A DNA stretch of 64,000 nucleotides from Duganella sp. BJB476 (GTDB lineage Bacteria; Pseudomonadota; Gammaproteobacteria; Burkholderiales; Burkholderiaceae_D). The stretch covers positions 62,001 to 126,000 of the forward strand of contig NZ_QVIO01000002.1 of the NCBI RefSeq assembly GCF_003416895.1, in the 5' to 3' direction. The notes under the pieces were generated by a model, which saw only the letters and a list, made by a program, of their open reading frames with translations, ran no database searches and was not told the DNA's origin. Shown here piece after piece: positions 52,681 to 62,060 of the stretch (position 1 is its first letter; each line of letters starts with the position of its first letter). The position numbers were made by a program, and so were the translations under genes.

Positions 52681-54936
52681 TCAAAACCGCTTTTCGAGGG
52701 TGACCCGCAGCTGGGTTTCGCCACTGGCCACCGTCAGCCGGTTCTGCGTGCCGCTGGCGTCGCTGTACAGGCTTTCCGTCACGTAGTCCTGCCCCAGCAG
52801 GTTGGACACGGCGACGCGCAGATTGTTCTGGGTGTCGATTTTCCACAACGCGTACACGTCCAGGTCGCGCCGCACGCTGGTGTAGCCGCCCTGGGTGCCG
52901 CTCAAACGGGCCAGGCCACCGTTGCGGAAGCTGAAGCTGCTGCCGGTGCTGAGCATGCCGTTCGGGCTCTTGTAGTCGACGCCCAAGGTGGCGCTGAGCG
53001 GGGTCTGCTGGTCGAGGCGGTTGTCGGGGCCAGGCACGCTTTCCACGCGCGACCAGTTGCGGCTGACGCTGGCGCGCACATCCAGCGCCGGCGCATGCTC
53101 GATCAACGCGCGCACCGGGAACTTGGCCTCCAATTCGATGCCGCGGGTTTCGGCGCGGCCGTCGTTGATCGAGGTCGAGACCCAGCGCTGGTCTTCGTAC
53201 AGCAAGCCCTGGTGGGTGTAGTTGTCGATGCGGCGCATCGAGGCGCTGGCGCTCAGCAGGCCGCCCTCGCCCCAATAATGTTCGAACGAGGCGTCCAGGC
53301 CCAGCGCCAGTTCCGGCTTCAGGTGCGGATTGCCGCGACGGTCGGGCTCGGTCGGGCTGTTGTTGGTCGAGGTGAACTTGCGGGGAATCAGGCTGGAGGT
53401 GGATGGCGCCTTGTAGGTTCGGGTCAGTGCCACGCGCAACTGGTCTTTTTTGTTGGGGAACTTGAACAGCGTTTGCATCAGCGGGCTGAACACGCTGGAG
53501 CGCTGCTGCACGGCGTCGAAGTTATTGCCGTCGCTGCGGGTGTCCAGGCCTTCCCAGCGCACGCCTGTGTACAGCGACCATTGCGGCGTCAGGTTCCACT
53601 CGTCCTGGCCGAACAGCGCCAGCCGCGCGACCTTGGCCGAGAAACCTTCGTCGCTGTTGTCCGGCGGGAGGCCACCCGGCAACGTCGCTTCGCGCTGGCT
53701 GCGGGTGTCATCGCGCTGGGTGATGCCGGCGTCCCAGCCCATAGCCAAGGCATGCTCGGTCGGCGCCTCGCCCTTGCCGTCGGCCGGCGCCGCGACTAAG
53801 GTCAGCGGCCGCGAATACTTGCCCTGGGTGCTGAAGCCCTGCTCGCTGCTGGACGATACCACGGTGCGCACCAGGGTCGCCGGCAGGCCGTTGTTGCCGC
53901 CGAACTGCAGGGAATCGGCGGTGTTGCGGTTGTCGCTGACGGCGGCCTTCAGGTCGAGCTTGGCGCCCTCCTCCAGCTTGTGCACCCAGTTCAGGTCGGT
54001 GCGGCCAAAGCCGTTGTGGCTGCTGAAGGTGCTGTCGATGCGGTCGTAGTCCGGGCCTTTGCCGAGCATGGTGGTGGTGCGGCCGTGGCTGTTGCTGACG
54101 AACTGGTTCAGGTTGACGAAGGTTTGCGAGGTCAGCGTGTCGCCGTTGCCCAGCGTCCAATTGATGCGCGGCGACAGGTTCATGCCGTCGGCGCGGCCCT
54201 GGTCGTGCAAGGTGGCGGCGCGATCCAAGTTGGGAATGCCGGCGGCGTCGGTCCCGGTGTCGAACGACGGCGTTACGCGGTTGTACATATAGCGCCAAGC
54301 GTTGGCGCCGAGCGAGTAGGAGGTGCTGCCGAGCTTGTCCGACATCTGCAGGCTGACCGCTGGCGAGCTGAACTTGCTGCCCTTGGCCTCGCTGAACTTC
54401 ACTTCGCGCTGGGCCGCCTTGAGCGCCTTCTTCAGCACGATGTTGATGGTGCCGGCGATCGATTGCGTGCTGAACTCGGCGCTGGCGGCGCGCAGGACCT
54501 CGATGCGCTCGATCACGTCGGGCGACAGGCTGTCGATGGCGAAGCCGGCCGGGGCGCGCTCGCCGTTGATCAGGATCTGGGTGTAGCCGTTGCCCAGGCC
54601 GCGCATGCGGATCTCGCCGCCGCTGCGGCCGGCCGCGCCGCTGACGGTGATGCCGGGCACGCGCTTGAGCACGTCGTTGACCGAGGTGTCGCCGTATTTC
54701 TGGATTTCCTCGCTGGTGACGACGGTCTTGCTAGCGGTATCATCGCGGCGCGGGTCATAGCTGGCGGCGGCGCCCTTGATCTCCACCTTCTGCATCGGGG
54801 CCGCTTCGGCCGGCTTGGCCTGCTGCTTGGCGGGCGCTTGTGGCGCCTCGGCCTCGGCATGGGCGGCGCCGGTGGCGAAATAAATGAACAGGACAGCGGC
54901 AGCGATCTGCGTCAGGCGAAGTTGGCGAGCAGGCAT
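52681..54936 (-). CDS. TonB-dependent outer-membrane receptor
   Basis: About 751 residues from ATG 54936 (a longer in-frame start at 54978 is possible). Signal peptide to ATGAAHAE. Plug domain: DVLKRVPGITVSG, GEIRMRGLGNGYTQILINGERAP and IERIEVLRAASAEFST. Beta-barrel from about residue 220 and a C-terminal aromatic FR-type ending (RVTLEKRF). Carries an iron-siderophore or other ligand across the outer membrane with TonB. The substrate is not evident, and no sigma/anti-sigma pair lies beside it. Confidence 0.9.
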   Translation of the reverse strand: MPARQLRLTQIAAAVLFIYFATGAAHAEAEAPQAPAKQQAKPAEAAPMQKVEIKGAAASYDPRRDDTASKTVVTSEEIQKYGDTSVNDVLKRVPGITVSGAAGRSGGEIRMRGLGNGYTQILINGERAPAGFAIDSLSPDVIERIEVLRAASAEFSTQSIAGTINIVLKKALKAAQREVKFSEAKGSKFSSPAVSLQMSDKLGSTSYSLGANAWRYMYNRVTPSFDTGTDAAGIPNLDRAATLHDQGRADGMNLSPRINWTLGNGDTLTSQTFVNLNQFVSNSHGRTTTMLGKGPDYDRIDSTFSSHNGFGRTDLNWVHKLEEGAKLDLKAAVSDNRNTADSLQFGGNNGLPATLVRTVVSSSSEQGFSTQGKYSRPLTLVAAPADGKGEAPTEHALAMGWDAGITQRDDTRSQREATLPGGLPPDNSDEGFSAKVARLALFGQDEWNLTPQWSLYTGVRWEGLDTRSDGNNFDAVQQRSSVFSPLMQTLFKFPNKKDQLRVALTRTYKAPSTSSLIPRKFTSTNNSPTEPDRRGNPHLKPELALGLDASFEHYWGEGGLLSASASMRRIDNYTHQGLLYEDQRWVSTSINDGRAETRGIELEAKFPVRALIEHAPALDVRASVSRNWSRVESVPGPDNRLDQQTPLSATLGVDYKSPNGMLSTGSSFSFRNGGLARLSGTQGGYTSVRRDLDVYALWKIDTQNNLRVAVSNLLGQDYVTESLYSDASGTQNRLTVASGETQLRVTLEKRF

Positions 54937-55057
54937 GATTCTTAAGGGCAAGTGGTCGGACAAGTGGCGAGCCTGCATTATGCCTTGATTTATTCAAAAT
55001 GTTCAGCAATTAACAAGACGCTCAGATTGTTTAGTACGTATTCCTAAACCCCGGCGC

Positions 55058-55063
55058 TATAAT
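55058..55063 (+). promoter_or_regulatory. -10 element for psd
   Basis: TATAAT at 55058-55063, perfect consensus. No good -35 is seen 16-18 bp upstream. If real, transcription starts near 55070, inside the longest reading frame, so the coding start must be downstream, at GTG 55095. Confidence 0.45.
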
Positions 55064-55094
55064 GCGCGATCGTTTATTGTATGGATACCCTATC

Positions 55095-55940
55095 GTGTCT
55101 CGTCTTGCCGTCCTGCCACACTACCTGCTTCCCAAGGGAGCGTTGACCAATTTTGCCGGCCGCGTGGCCGGCGCCAAATGGGGCGGCAAGACCACCTGGC
55201 TGATACGCTGGTTCGTCGGCAAGTACAACGTCAACATGGACGAGGCGCTCGATCCGGATATCGCCAACTACACCAGTTTCAACGAATTCTTCACCCGCGC
55301 GCTACGTCCCGACGCCCGCCCGATCGCCGACGCCGGCTTCATCTGCCCGATCGACGGCCGCATCAGCCAGTTCGGCGACATCAAGGAAGACCAGATCTTC
55401 CAGGCCAAGGGCCACAATTTCAGCACCACCGCGCTGGTCGGCGGCGACGCCGAGCTGGCCGCCAAGTTCCAGAACGGCAGCTTCGCCAACCTGTACCTGA
55501 GCCCGCGCGACTACCACCGCATCCACATGCCTTGCGACGGCAAGCTGACCCGCATGATCTACGTGCCGGGCGAGCTGTTCTCGGTCAGCCCGGCCGCCGC
55601 GCGCGGCATCCCCGGCCTGTTCGCCCGCAACGAGCGCGTGGTGTGCGTGTTCGATACCGCCAACGGCCCGTTCGTGATGACGCTGGTCGGCGCCACCATC
55701 GTCGGCAGCATGGCCACCGTGTGGCATGGCGTGGTCAATCCGCCGCGCATGCCGCATGTGTGCGAGTGGCAGTACGACGACCAGAACATCGTGCTGAAAA
55801 AAGGCGAAGAGCTGGGCCGTTTCCTGCTGGGTTCGACCGTCGTCATGCTGTTCCCGAAGGATGTGCTGAGCTTCAATCCGGCGTGGCAACCGGCCGGCGC
55901 CGTCCAGCTGGGCCAGGTCATGGCCCAGCTGAAGAAGTAA
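55095..55940 (+). CDS. psd: Phosphatidylserine decarboxylase
   Basis: 281 residues from GTG 55095, supported by alignment to E. coli Psd (LSLQYILPK against RLAVLPHYLLPK) and by the -10 box upstream. A longer ATG at 55062 lies on that box. Active site: D in CPIDGRISQFG, H in YHRIHMPCDG, and the pyruvoyl-forming LGSTVVMLFP, cut between G and S. It makes phosphatidylethanolamine from phosphatidylserine in the inner membrane. Monocistronic. Confidence 0.92.
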   Translation: MSRLAVLPHYLLPKGALTNFAGRVAGAKWGGKTTWLIRWFVGKYNVNMDEALDPDIANYTSFNEFFTRALRPDARPIADAGFICPIDGRISQFGDIKEDQIFQAKGHNFSTTALVGGDAELAAKFQNGSFANLYLSPRDYHRIHMPCDGKLTRMIYVPGELFSVSPAAARGIPGLFARNERVVCVFDTANGPFVMTLVGATIVGSMATVWHGVVNPPRMPHVCEWQYDDQNIVLKKGEELGRFLLGSTVVMLFPKDVLSFNPAWQPAGAVQLGQVMAQLKK

Positions 55941-55943
55941 GCC

Positions 55944-56855
55944 CTACACTCCGACCGGCCTGCCTTCCTCGAAGGCGGCCTCCAGCATGTCGAGGAACAC
56001 CCTGGTCTTGGCCGGCATCAGCCGGCGGCCGGGGAAGACCGCCCACCCGGTGACGATCGGGAATGACCACTCCGGCAACACCCTCACCAACGCCCCCGTT
56101 TGCAAATGCTCGCGCGCGATCAGCTCGGTCGAGGCGGCAATACCCACGCCCGTGGCAGCCATGCGCACCAGCAGTTCCGGCGAGTTGGCCAGCAGCCGCA
56201 CCGGCAACTCGCGCTCCCATTCCGTCTTGCCGCGCAAGAGCTTCCAGCGTATCAGCCCATTCACCCGTGGCGGCAGGCTGAGCAAGTCGTGCTTGAACAG
56301 GTCGTCGGGGTGTTCGGGCAGACCGCGCAGCGAGGTGTACAGCGGCGAGGCGTACAGGGCGATCTTGCTCAAAGTGACGCGGCGCGCGGCCAGCGAGGCG
56401 TCGTCCGGCAGGTTGCCCATGCGGATGGCCAGGTCGAAATTTTCCGCCACCAGGTCGACCCGGCGCGGCGACAAGTCCAGCTCCAGCGCGATGGCCGGGT
56501 ACTGGTTCATGAAGCGCGTCATCATCGCACCCATCGCCACGTTGGCGAAGTCGGCCGGCATCGAGATCCGCAGCAGGCCGCTGGGCGCGCCTTGCCGGTG
56601 CTGCGCCAGCGCGCCGGCCTGCTCGGTTTCATCGGCCACGCGGCGCGCGTGCTCCAGCAGGCTGGCGCCGAATTCAGTCAGCACCAGCTTGCGCGTGGTG
56701 CGCTGGAGCAGGCGTTCGCCCAGATGCGCCTCCAGCAGCGAAATCCGGCGCGACACCGTCGATTTCGGCAGTTGCACCCGCTGCGCCGCCAGGCTGAAGC
56801 TGCCGCATTCGACAATGCGGGCGAATAACAGCAGGTCGCCAGGGTCGATTTCCAC
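55944..56855 (-). CDS. LysR-family transcriptional regulator
   Basis: 303 residues. Helix-turn-helix [30 protein letters not shown] (residues 7-37), and an effector domain from residue 90. Close to the CrgA/AaeR group. It is divergent from the azoreductase gene with 123 bp between them, so it probably controls the azoreductase-pirin pair, in response to electrophiles or quinones. Confidence 0.9.
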   Translation of the reverse strand: MEIDPGDLLLFARIVECGSFSLAAQRVQLPKSTVSRRISLLEAHLGERLLQRTTRKLVLTEFGASLLEHARRVADETEQAGALAQHRQGAPSGLLRISMPADFANVAMGAMMTRFMNQYPAIALELDLSPRRVDLVAENFDLAIRMGNLPDDASLAARRVTLSKIALYASPLYTSLRGLPEHPDDLFKHDLLSLPPRVNGLIRWKLLRGKTEWERELPVRLLANSPELLVRMAATGVGIAASTELIAREHLQTGALVRVLPEWSFPIVTGWAVFPGRRLMPAKTRVFLDMLEAAFEEGRPVGV

Positions 56856-56978
56856 GCATTTACTCCTTCATTGTTCCATCAATGGATTAATGTTATCCAT
56901 TTTAACGGCTTCCGGAACGAATATGAAACGATTAAAGTGACTACATCGCAGCACAAACCAGACAACAGGAGCAACACC

Positions 56979-57578
56979 ATGAACATCTTGCAAATCAACT
57001 CCAGCGCCCGCAGCACCGGTTCCGAATCCACCCGCCTGGCCGACGCCATCGTCGCCAAGGTCCGCGCCGCCAATCCAGCCGCAACGCTGCTGCGCCGCGA
57101 CCTGGCAGCCGATCCGCATCCGGTCATTGACGAGCCGACCCTGCAAGCCCTGTTCACGCCGGCCGACCAACGTACCGAAGCCCAGGCCGCCCGCGTGGCG
57201 CTGGACGATGCGCTGATCGCCCAGGTGCAAGCTGCCGACGTGATCGTCATCGGTGCGCCGACCTACAACTTCGGCATCACCGCGCAGCTGAAAAGCTGGT
57301 TCGACGCGATTGCCCGCGCCGGTGTGACCTTCAAGTACGGCCCGACCGGCCCGGTCGGCCTGCTGAGCGGTAAAAAAGTGTATGTAGCGCTGTCGCGTGG
57401 CGGCATGCACCGCGATGGCCCGACCGACACGCAGCTGGCCCACATCAAGATGTTCCTGAACTTCGTGGGCCTGAGCGATGTGCAATACATCTTCGCCGAA
57501 GGCCTGGGCATGGGTCCCGAAGCGGTGGCCAAGGCACAGGCGGCGGCAGAAGCAGAGATCAACGCAGTACTGGTGTAA
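56979..57578 (+). CDS. azoR: FMN-dependent NADH azoreductase
   Basis: 199 residues from ATG 56979 with AGGAG ahead. Flavodoxin-like fold: [22 protein letters not shown] (phosphate loop), [20 protein letters not shown] (flavin contact) and [16 protein letters not shown] at the end. Reduces azo dyes and quinones with NADH. It leads into the pirin gene 29 bp further on. Confidence 0.9.
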   Translation: MNILQINSSARSTGSESTRLADAIVAKVRAANPAATLLRRDLAADPHPVIDEPTLQALFTPADQRTEAQAARVALDDALIAQVQAADVIVIGAPTYNFGITAQLKSWFDAIARAGVTFKYGPTGPVGLLSGKKVYVALSRGGMHRDGPTDTQLAHIKMFLNFVGLSDVQYIFAEGLGMGPEAVAKAQAAAEAEINAVLV

Positions 57579-57607
57579 AGCAACTCAACAAACCAAGGAG
57601 CATAGTC

Positions 57608-58477
57608 ATGACCGATCAAGTAAACACCCCTCGCAGCGTAGAGCGCGTTATCAGCGGCCAGGCCGTGATGGACGGCGCAGGCGTCAAGATCAATCGCGTC
57701 CTGACCCAGCCCTTGCAGCGTCGACTGGATCCGTTTTTGATGCTGGATAATTTCGGCAGCGACCAGGCCAACGACTACATCGCCGGCTTCCCCAGCCATC
57801 CGCACCGCGGCTTTGAAACCGTGACTTACATGCTGGAAGGCCGCATGCGTCACAAGGACAGCGCCGGCAACGAAGGCTTGCTGACCAACGGCGGCGTGCA
57901 ATGGATGACCGCGGGCCGCGGCGTGATCCACTCGGAAATGCCGGAGCAGGAAGAAGGCGTGATGGAAGGCTTCCAGCTGTGGCTGAACTTGCCCGCCAAG
58001 GACAAGATGCAAGCGCCGTGGTATCGCGATTTCAATGGCGCCGACGTGCCGGCCTTTACCACGGCCGATGGCGTGGCGGTGAAAGTCATCGCCGGCAGCA
58101 GCCACGGCGTGGCTGGCGCGGTGCAGCGTGAGGTGACGGAGCCGATTTATCTCGACATCCATGTGCCGGCCGGGGCCAGCTTCAGCCAGGCGCTGCCGGA
58201 AGGTCACAACGCTTTCATCTTCACGTATCGCGGTGAGGTGAGTGTCGGCGACAAGGCGGTGGCGTCGGGCCGGATGGCGATCCTGGCGAACACAGCAGGC
58301 GCCGATGGCGTGACGGTGCGGGCGGCGGAAGCCAGCCGTCTGATCTTGGTGGCCGGCCAGCCGTTGAACGAGCCGATCGCGCAATATGGTCCGTTCGTGA
58401 TGAACACGCAGGCCGAGATCTTCGCCGCCGTTGAAGATTTCCGCGCCGGCAAGCTGGGCGAGGAAGCACACGCCTAA
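57608..58477 (+). CDS. Pirin family protein
   Basis: 289 residues. Bicupin motifs: FPSHPHRGFETVTYMLEGRMRHKD, GGVQWMTAGRGVIHSEMPEQ and LQLWLNLPAKDKM. Metal-binding histidines are present in the first. It is probably co-transcribed with azoR and controlled by the LysR gene at 55944. A terminator follows. Confidence 0.9.
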   Translation: MTDQVNTPRSVERVISGQAVMDGAGVKINRVLTQPLQRRLDPFLMLDNFGSDQANDYIAGFPSHPHRGFETVTYMLEGRMRHKDSAGNEGLLTNGGVQWMTAGRGVIHSEMPEQEEGVMEGFQLWLNLPAKDKMQAPWYRDFNGADVPAFTTADGVAVKVIAGSSHGVAGAVQREVTEPIYLDIHVPAGASFSQALPEGHNAFIFTYRGEVSVGDKAVASGRMAILANTAGADGVTVRAAEASRLILVAGQPLNEPIAQYGPFVMNTQAEIFAAVEDFRAGKLGEEAHA

Positions 58478-58486
58478 CAGTAGCAA

Positions 58487-58519
58487 CAGCCGCCGGACAG
58501 ATACACTGTCCGGCGGCTG
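58487..58519 (+). terminator. Terminator after the pirin gene
   Basis: CAGCCGCCGGACA (58487-58499) and TGTCCGGCGGCTG (58507-58519) form a 13-bp perfect stem with a 7-base loop, followed by CCTTATT, a weak T-tract. It also faces the end of the gene on the other strand. Confidence 0.7.
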
Positions 58520-58532
58520 CCTTATTCCTACG

Positions 58533-58793
58533 CTACGGCGCCGGAGGAGTTTCCTTGCGATTGTCACGCATGGCGAGCAAGCCGCGCATCAAGCGTTTGA
58601 GGCCATCGATCCTTGCACGTTCAATCCCTTCGACGCGCAATTTACGTCGCTGCCGGAAGTTCCCAATGGCATATGCGACCAGCGCGGCAATGGCGAAGGC
58701 GTCCAGCGCCCATGTGCCTGCGTAGCGCCAACTGACTGAAGCCAGCACCGCGCAAACAACCCCGACGATAAGCAAAGCAAAGCGGTCGAGCAT
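58533..58793 (-). CDS. Small two-helix membrane protein
   Basis: 86 residues with two hydrophobic segments (FALLIVGVVCAVLASVSWRY, WALDAFAIAALVAYAIGNF), then a charged basic tail rich in arginine (RQRRKLRVEGIERARIDGLKR, partly). No family recognised, but start, codon use and size are normal for the region. It is convergent with the pirin gene. Confidence 0.6.
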   Translation of the reverse strand: MLDRFALLIVGVVCAVLASVSWRYAGTWALDAFAIAALVAYAIGNFRQRRKLRVEGIERARIDGLKRLMRGLLAMRDNRKETPPAP

Positions 58794-58876
58794 AGGAGGC
58801 TCCAGGCACGTTGTCGATGTTGGACGATTTTACACCCGGCCCGGTAGAGCGTCCCGACTCAGGATAAAATGCCGGC

Positions 58877-59341
58877 ATGATGCCCACTATTCTCAAATGG
58901 CTGCGTTACCTGAGCCACGTTCTCGGCTTTGAGACAGCCGACTCCTTCCCTCCCGGCCATCCGTATGAACGGACGCGCTGGAATGGCGCCTATTTCGACA
59001 TCGCTTCCGACGTCAAGCCGGACCAGATCGAGAGCCGCCTGTGCGAAGCGATCGGCAATACGCCGCTGGTGTTCGGCTACATCACCAACCCGACGCCGCG
59101 CATGCAACGCGCGCTGCTGGCGATGCTGGAGGAACGGATGCGCAACAACCGCGGCCGCGCCAGCGAATTGGCGGCGCTGCTGGTGGCTGCCTACGACAGC
59201 CCGCACATTACCGAAGTGGTCCCCGGCCTGCGCGCCGCCATCGCCGCCACCCGCCACGACGACATGGCCGAGCGCGCGCGCAGCGTCATGGTATTCCTGG
59301 GTTCGATGCAGTCGCCGTTCGATGTGATCGAGCTGAACTAA
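58877..59341 (+). CDS. Conserved hypothetical protein
   Basis: 154 residues, GGATAAAATG just before (ATG 58877 or 58880). A soluble domain with helical C-terminus (MQRALLAMLEERMRNNRGRASELAALL). It is high-GC, like the neighbours, in contrast to the two genes that follow. No domain recognised. Confidence 0.6.
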   Translation: MMPTILKWLRYLSHVLGFETADSFPPGHPYERTRWNGAYFDIASDVKPDQIESRLCEAIGNTPLVFGYITNPTPRMQRALLAMLEERMRNNRGRASELAALLVAAYDSPHITEVVPGLRAAIAATRHDDMAERARSVMVFLGSMQSPFDVIELN

Positions 59342-59395
59342 AGGAAGCTCGCTCCCCTCAGGCCACCACCTATTCGCATAGGTTGTAGCCACCAG

Positions 59396-59451
59396 CTCAC
59401 GTAGGTCACCGCCGCCCACTCACGTAAAGCGCCGCCACTCGTTCTCACGCA
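59396..59451. repeat. Short degenerate tandem repeat
   Basis: CTCACGTA occurs at 59396-59403 and 59419-59426, with CTCACGCA at 59444-59451, spaced 23 and 25 bp, separated by CCGCCGCC-type sequence. It lies in the gap upstream of the low-GC genes. Purpose unknown. Confidence 0.35.
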
Positions 59452-59506
59452 GCACAGCCAGATGTGGCGTATTCAAGGTTGTGAGATTTCGCGTATTTTT
59501 CGAATG

Positions 59507-59578
59507 AGCAAGATGTTATCCTCCGTGGGCACCGGCCGAGATCGGCTGCGGATTCAACCCCTCGATGCAACACATTGA
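59507..59578 (+). repeat. Upstream element, copy 1
   Basis: Starts AGCAAGATGTTATCCT and contains CGGCCGAGATCGGC. It is shared with 60151-60210, both lying 90-105 bp ahead of a low-GC gene. The core CGGCCGA..TCGGC can fold back on itself as a short hairpin. Confidence 0.5.
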
Positions 59579-59598
59579 TAACTAACTTGGTACTCAGT

Positions 59599-60093
59599 AT
59601 GTCCTTACGAGATGCATTTCTGCGCGACCTTTCAACTCTGAGTGGCGAAGAATGTTGGGGTGTCGTTTGCGGTGAAGGCTCAGGGTCTGTTCTTGGACTT
59701 AATATTGGTGCCCGGACACCTAAACAGAAGCCTGTGAACAATCCTCATTTGAGTGAACTGGTGCGGCGATACGACTGTGCCTATTCAATGTTGATCTGGT
59801 GCCCATGGCGCATTGACTCCGAATCGAAAGTCATAGCAGGCAGCCATATGCCAAATGCCAACGATGGCCCAATGGTGGTAGGCAGCCAATCCATCTGTCA
59901 ACAACGAATTACAGGAGTGACTTATTCCAGCCCTGCTTTTGATCTGCGTCTCAATTTCGAAAACAGGTACTCACTCGTCATCCATTGCAGTGCCATCGGA
60001 AAGAACTACGAAGTTTGCTATTCGTTCGGAACCCCGCTTGGCCACTATAGCGTTGACCTTGATGGAAACCTGAGCTTCGAAGGTAGAGAGTAA
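59599..60093 (+). CDS. Low-GC orphan protein
   Basis: 164 residues from ATG 59599. A TTG start at 59575 is possible but not needed. Soluble, with strands like AYSMLIWCPWRID and VTYSSPAFDLRLNFENRYSLVIHC. GC clearly lower than the surrounding chromosome. Size and composition resemble immunity-type or other horizontally acquired cassette genes, but no family is recognised. Confidence 0.6.
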   Translation: MSLRDAFLRDLSTLSGEECWGVVCGEGSGSVLGLNIGARTPKQKPVNNPHLSELVRRYDCAYSMLIWCPWRIDSESKVIAGSHMPNANDGPMVVGSQSICQQRITGVTYSSPAFDLRLNFENRYSLVIHCSAIGKNYEVCYSFGTPLGHYSVDLDGNLSFEGRE

Positions 60094-60150
60094 CCAGGCA
60101 CTTTTGGGACGGCTTCACATTGACGTGAAAAATTGTGAGTTCGGTAGACT

Positions 60151-60210
60151 AGCAAGCTGCTATCCTGCGCCTCCCGTCGGCCGAGTTCGGCCAGATGCCA
60201 CCGTTCGAAC
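60151..60210 (+). repeat. Upstream element, copy 2
   Basis: AGCAAGCTGCTATCCTGCG, then CGGCCGAGTTCGGCC and GTTCGAAC. About half the positions match copy 1 at 59507. It lies 105 bp before the second low-GC gene. Confidence 0.5.
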
Positions 60211-60255
60211 GGGTATCCGCTATCACCTGGATTTTTAACGTCACTTATTTTTGGT

Positions 60256-60831
60256 ATGTATTCCTTTATCAAGCCAATTTCATTTTTATTTTTATTTTCT
60301 TTGTGTTTTAACTCTTTCGCTCAGGAAAATATCTCCAAAGGTGTAGCAACTGAAAATTTCTCCGGGGTTTGGGAGTACCGTGGATTTTTCGATTTGGGAA
60401 ATAAGAAGTACCCGGTGCAATATACATATCACCTATTTCAAACAGGAACACGTGTCTGTGGGTGCCTTTTTAGAAGTGGAGCGCCGAATAAGTTTCTGGA
60501 GCAATATGCTGTTCAAGGAGTCGTAAAAAGCGCGTCCGTAGATCTCCTCATAGATGGAGGAAGTCCAGCCAGTTCTGATTACTCACCTGTATTCCCCTTT
60601 GAACCAGTCGGTGCTCAGCGGTTGAAAAAAGAAGGTAAGAGGATGCTTCTTGGTGATGTCAGAGCGCCACGAGATCTTGATAAATTTACTTTTCCGCCAG
60701 AAAAGGATGTCTATTATTTGCGAGATATGAAGATGGCAAAAATTGGGCTTAGCGCTGATCCCGCATCATGCAGTGCGGAGGAGCCAGATTCTGGTTTGAT
60801 TTTCATCAAAGCTTGTTTGGCGAATCCATAG
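60256..60831 (+). CDS. Low-GC exported orphan protein
   Basis: 191 residues. Signal peptide 1-22 (FLFLFSLCFNSFAQ). The mature part begins with WEYRGFFDLGNKKYPVQYTYHLF and looks beta-rich. Two cysteines VCGCLF. The GC content is much lower than the neighbours, as with the gene before, and the two share an upstream element, so they were probably acquired together. No function can be named. Confidence 0.6.
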   Translation: MYSFIKPISFLFLFSLCFNSFAQENISKGVATENFSGVWEYRGFFDLGNKKYPVQYTYHLFQTGTRVCGCLFRSGAPNKFLEQYAVQGVVKSASVDLLIDGGSPASSDYSPVFPFEPVGAQRLKKEGKRMLLGDVRAPRDLDKFTFPPEKDVYYLRDMKMAKIGLSADPASCSAEEPDSGLIFIKACLANP

Positions 60832-60879
60832 TGTCGTTGTTTCGCGTTCGTCACTTAGGACGACCAAAAACGGGGGCGC

Positions 60880-62043
60880 CTATTGAGCGACGGCGCCAGC
60901 CGGAGCGACCGTCCGGGAGAAATTGCCCGGCACGTAGCGGTCGCGCAGTTTCATGAACGGCGTCTCCACCAGCAGATGCAACAACCATCCGGCCAACAGG
61001 CTGGCCGCACTCATCAACACAATGGCCTGCCAGCTGTTTGCCCTCCAGCCTTCGGTCTGGAGCGGTGCGCGCAGCAGCACGCACAGCGTCTTGTGCGTCA
61101 GGTAGATCGCATACGACCATAGCGCGATGCTGGCCGCACCCGGCACCCGCAGCCTTTGCAGCAGCGAGCCGGGACTCAAGGCCGCAATCAACAGCAGCGT
61201 AAAACTCAGGCCCAACATCGGATAGCCGATCACCGTCATCGTATAGCTGTAGTGGTCTTCGATGAAAAGCGACCAGGTCAGCGCCAGCAGCGCCGCGCCG
61301 GCCGCCAAGGCCCAGTTGCCGCGCGAGGTCAGCCGAGCCCAGGCGCCGGCGTGATGGTTTTTCAGCAGCGCCAGCGCGACGCCGGCCACCAGCTCATCGA
61401 AGCGGCACAGCGACGAGTAATAAATCAACGTGTAGTAATGAAAACCGCCCTGCTCCTCCGGTCCGACATACTGGGTCCACAGATGGCTGCGGATAGCCAT
61501 GCCGGCCAGCAGCGTGCCGATCACCGCCAGCCAGGCCAGCAGCAGCGGCTTGCGGCAAGCCGCGATCGCCAGCGCCACGGCCGGCAACAGGAAATAAAAC
61601 TGCTCCTCGACGCACAGCGACCATGCGTGCGAAAAAGCCGTGCCCGGCATCAGCTGGATATTTTGGGTAAAAGTCAGGAACTTCCACAGCGGAGGCAGCA
61701 CGCTGGTGCCCCGAAAAGTCGGCCACAAGGCGTACAGCGCCAGCACGAAGTAAAAATTCGGCAGGGTGCGCAGCAGGCGGCGCGCATAAAAGCGCGCCAG
61801 CGAAAAGCGCTCGCCGTTCTCGGACTGCAGCGAACGGCGGATGCCGCCGAGGATCTGGTTGCCGATCAAATAGCCGCTGAGCGCGAAAAACAGGTCGACA
61901 CCCGTCCAACCGATTTCGCTGAACCAGCCAAAGGTCGAGCTACCGCTGACAAACAGCATGTAATGGTTGGCAAACACCAGCAAGATGGCCAGCGTGCGCA
62001 AGGTGTCGAGGCCGGAATTACGGCCCTGCAAAGATGGATTCAT
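60880..62043 (-). CDS. Acyltransferase 3 family membrane protein (OafA/YrhL-like)
   Basis: 387 residues, about ten membrane helices. Starts LDTLRTLAILLVFANHYMLF with the catalytic histidine, then TGVDLFFALSGYLIG and WSLCVEEQFYFLLP, hallmarks of acyltransferase 3. Transfers acyl groups to extracellular sugars such as O-antigen or exopolysaccharide. No sugar gene cluster is nearby. Confidence 0.88.
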   Translation of the reverse strand: MNPSLQGRNSGLDTLRTLAILLVFANHYMLFVSGSSTFGWFSEIGWTGVDLFFALSGYLIGNQILGGIRRSLQSENGERFSLARFYARRLLRTLPNFYFVLALYALWPTFRGTSVLPPLWKFLTFTQNIQLMPGTAFSHAWSLCVEEQFYFLLPAVALAIAACRKPLLLAWLAVIGTLLAGMAIRSHLWTQYVGPEEQGGFHYYTLIYYSSLCRFDELVAGVALALLKNHHAGAWARLTSRGNWALAAGAALLALTWSLFIEDHYSYTMTVIGYPMLGLSFTLLLIAALSPGSLLQRLRVPGAASIALWSYAIYLTHKTLCVLLRAPLQTEGWRANSWQAIVLMSAASLLAGWLLHLLVETPFMKLRDRYVPGNFSRTVAPAGAVAQ

Positions 62044-62060
62044 GCCCGCATCTTAACAAA

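Noticed and set aside
52681-54936. TonB receptor and PepSY protein as one iron operon
   Set aside because: They are separated by four genes with their own overlaps, and the receptor is upstream of a different group.
55062-55094. ATG 55062 as the start of psd
   Set aside because: It overlaps the TATAAT box and extends the protein beyond the usual family N-terminus.
59342-59598. CRISPR-like array from the CTCACGTA copies
   Set aside because: Only three short, imperfect copies, with spacers of similar sequence. No cas genes.
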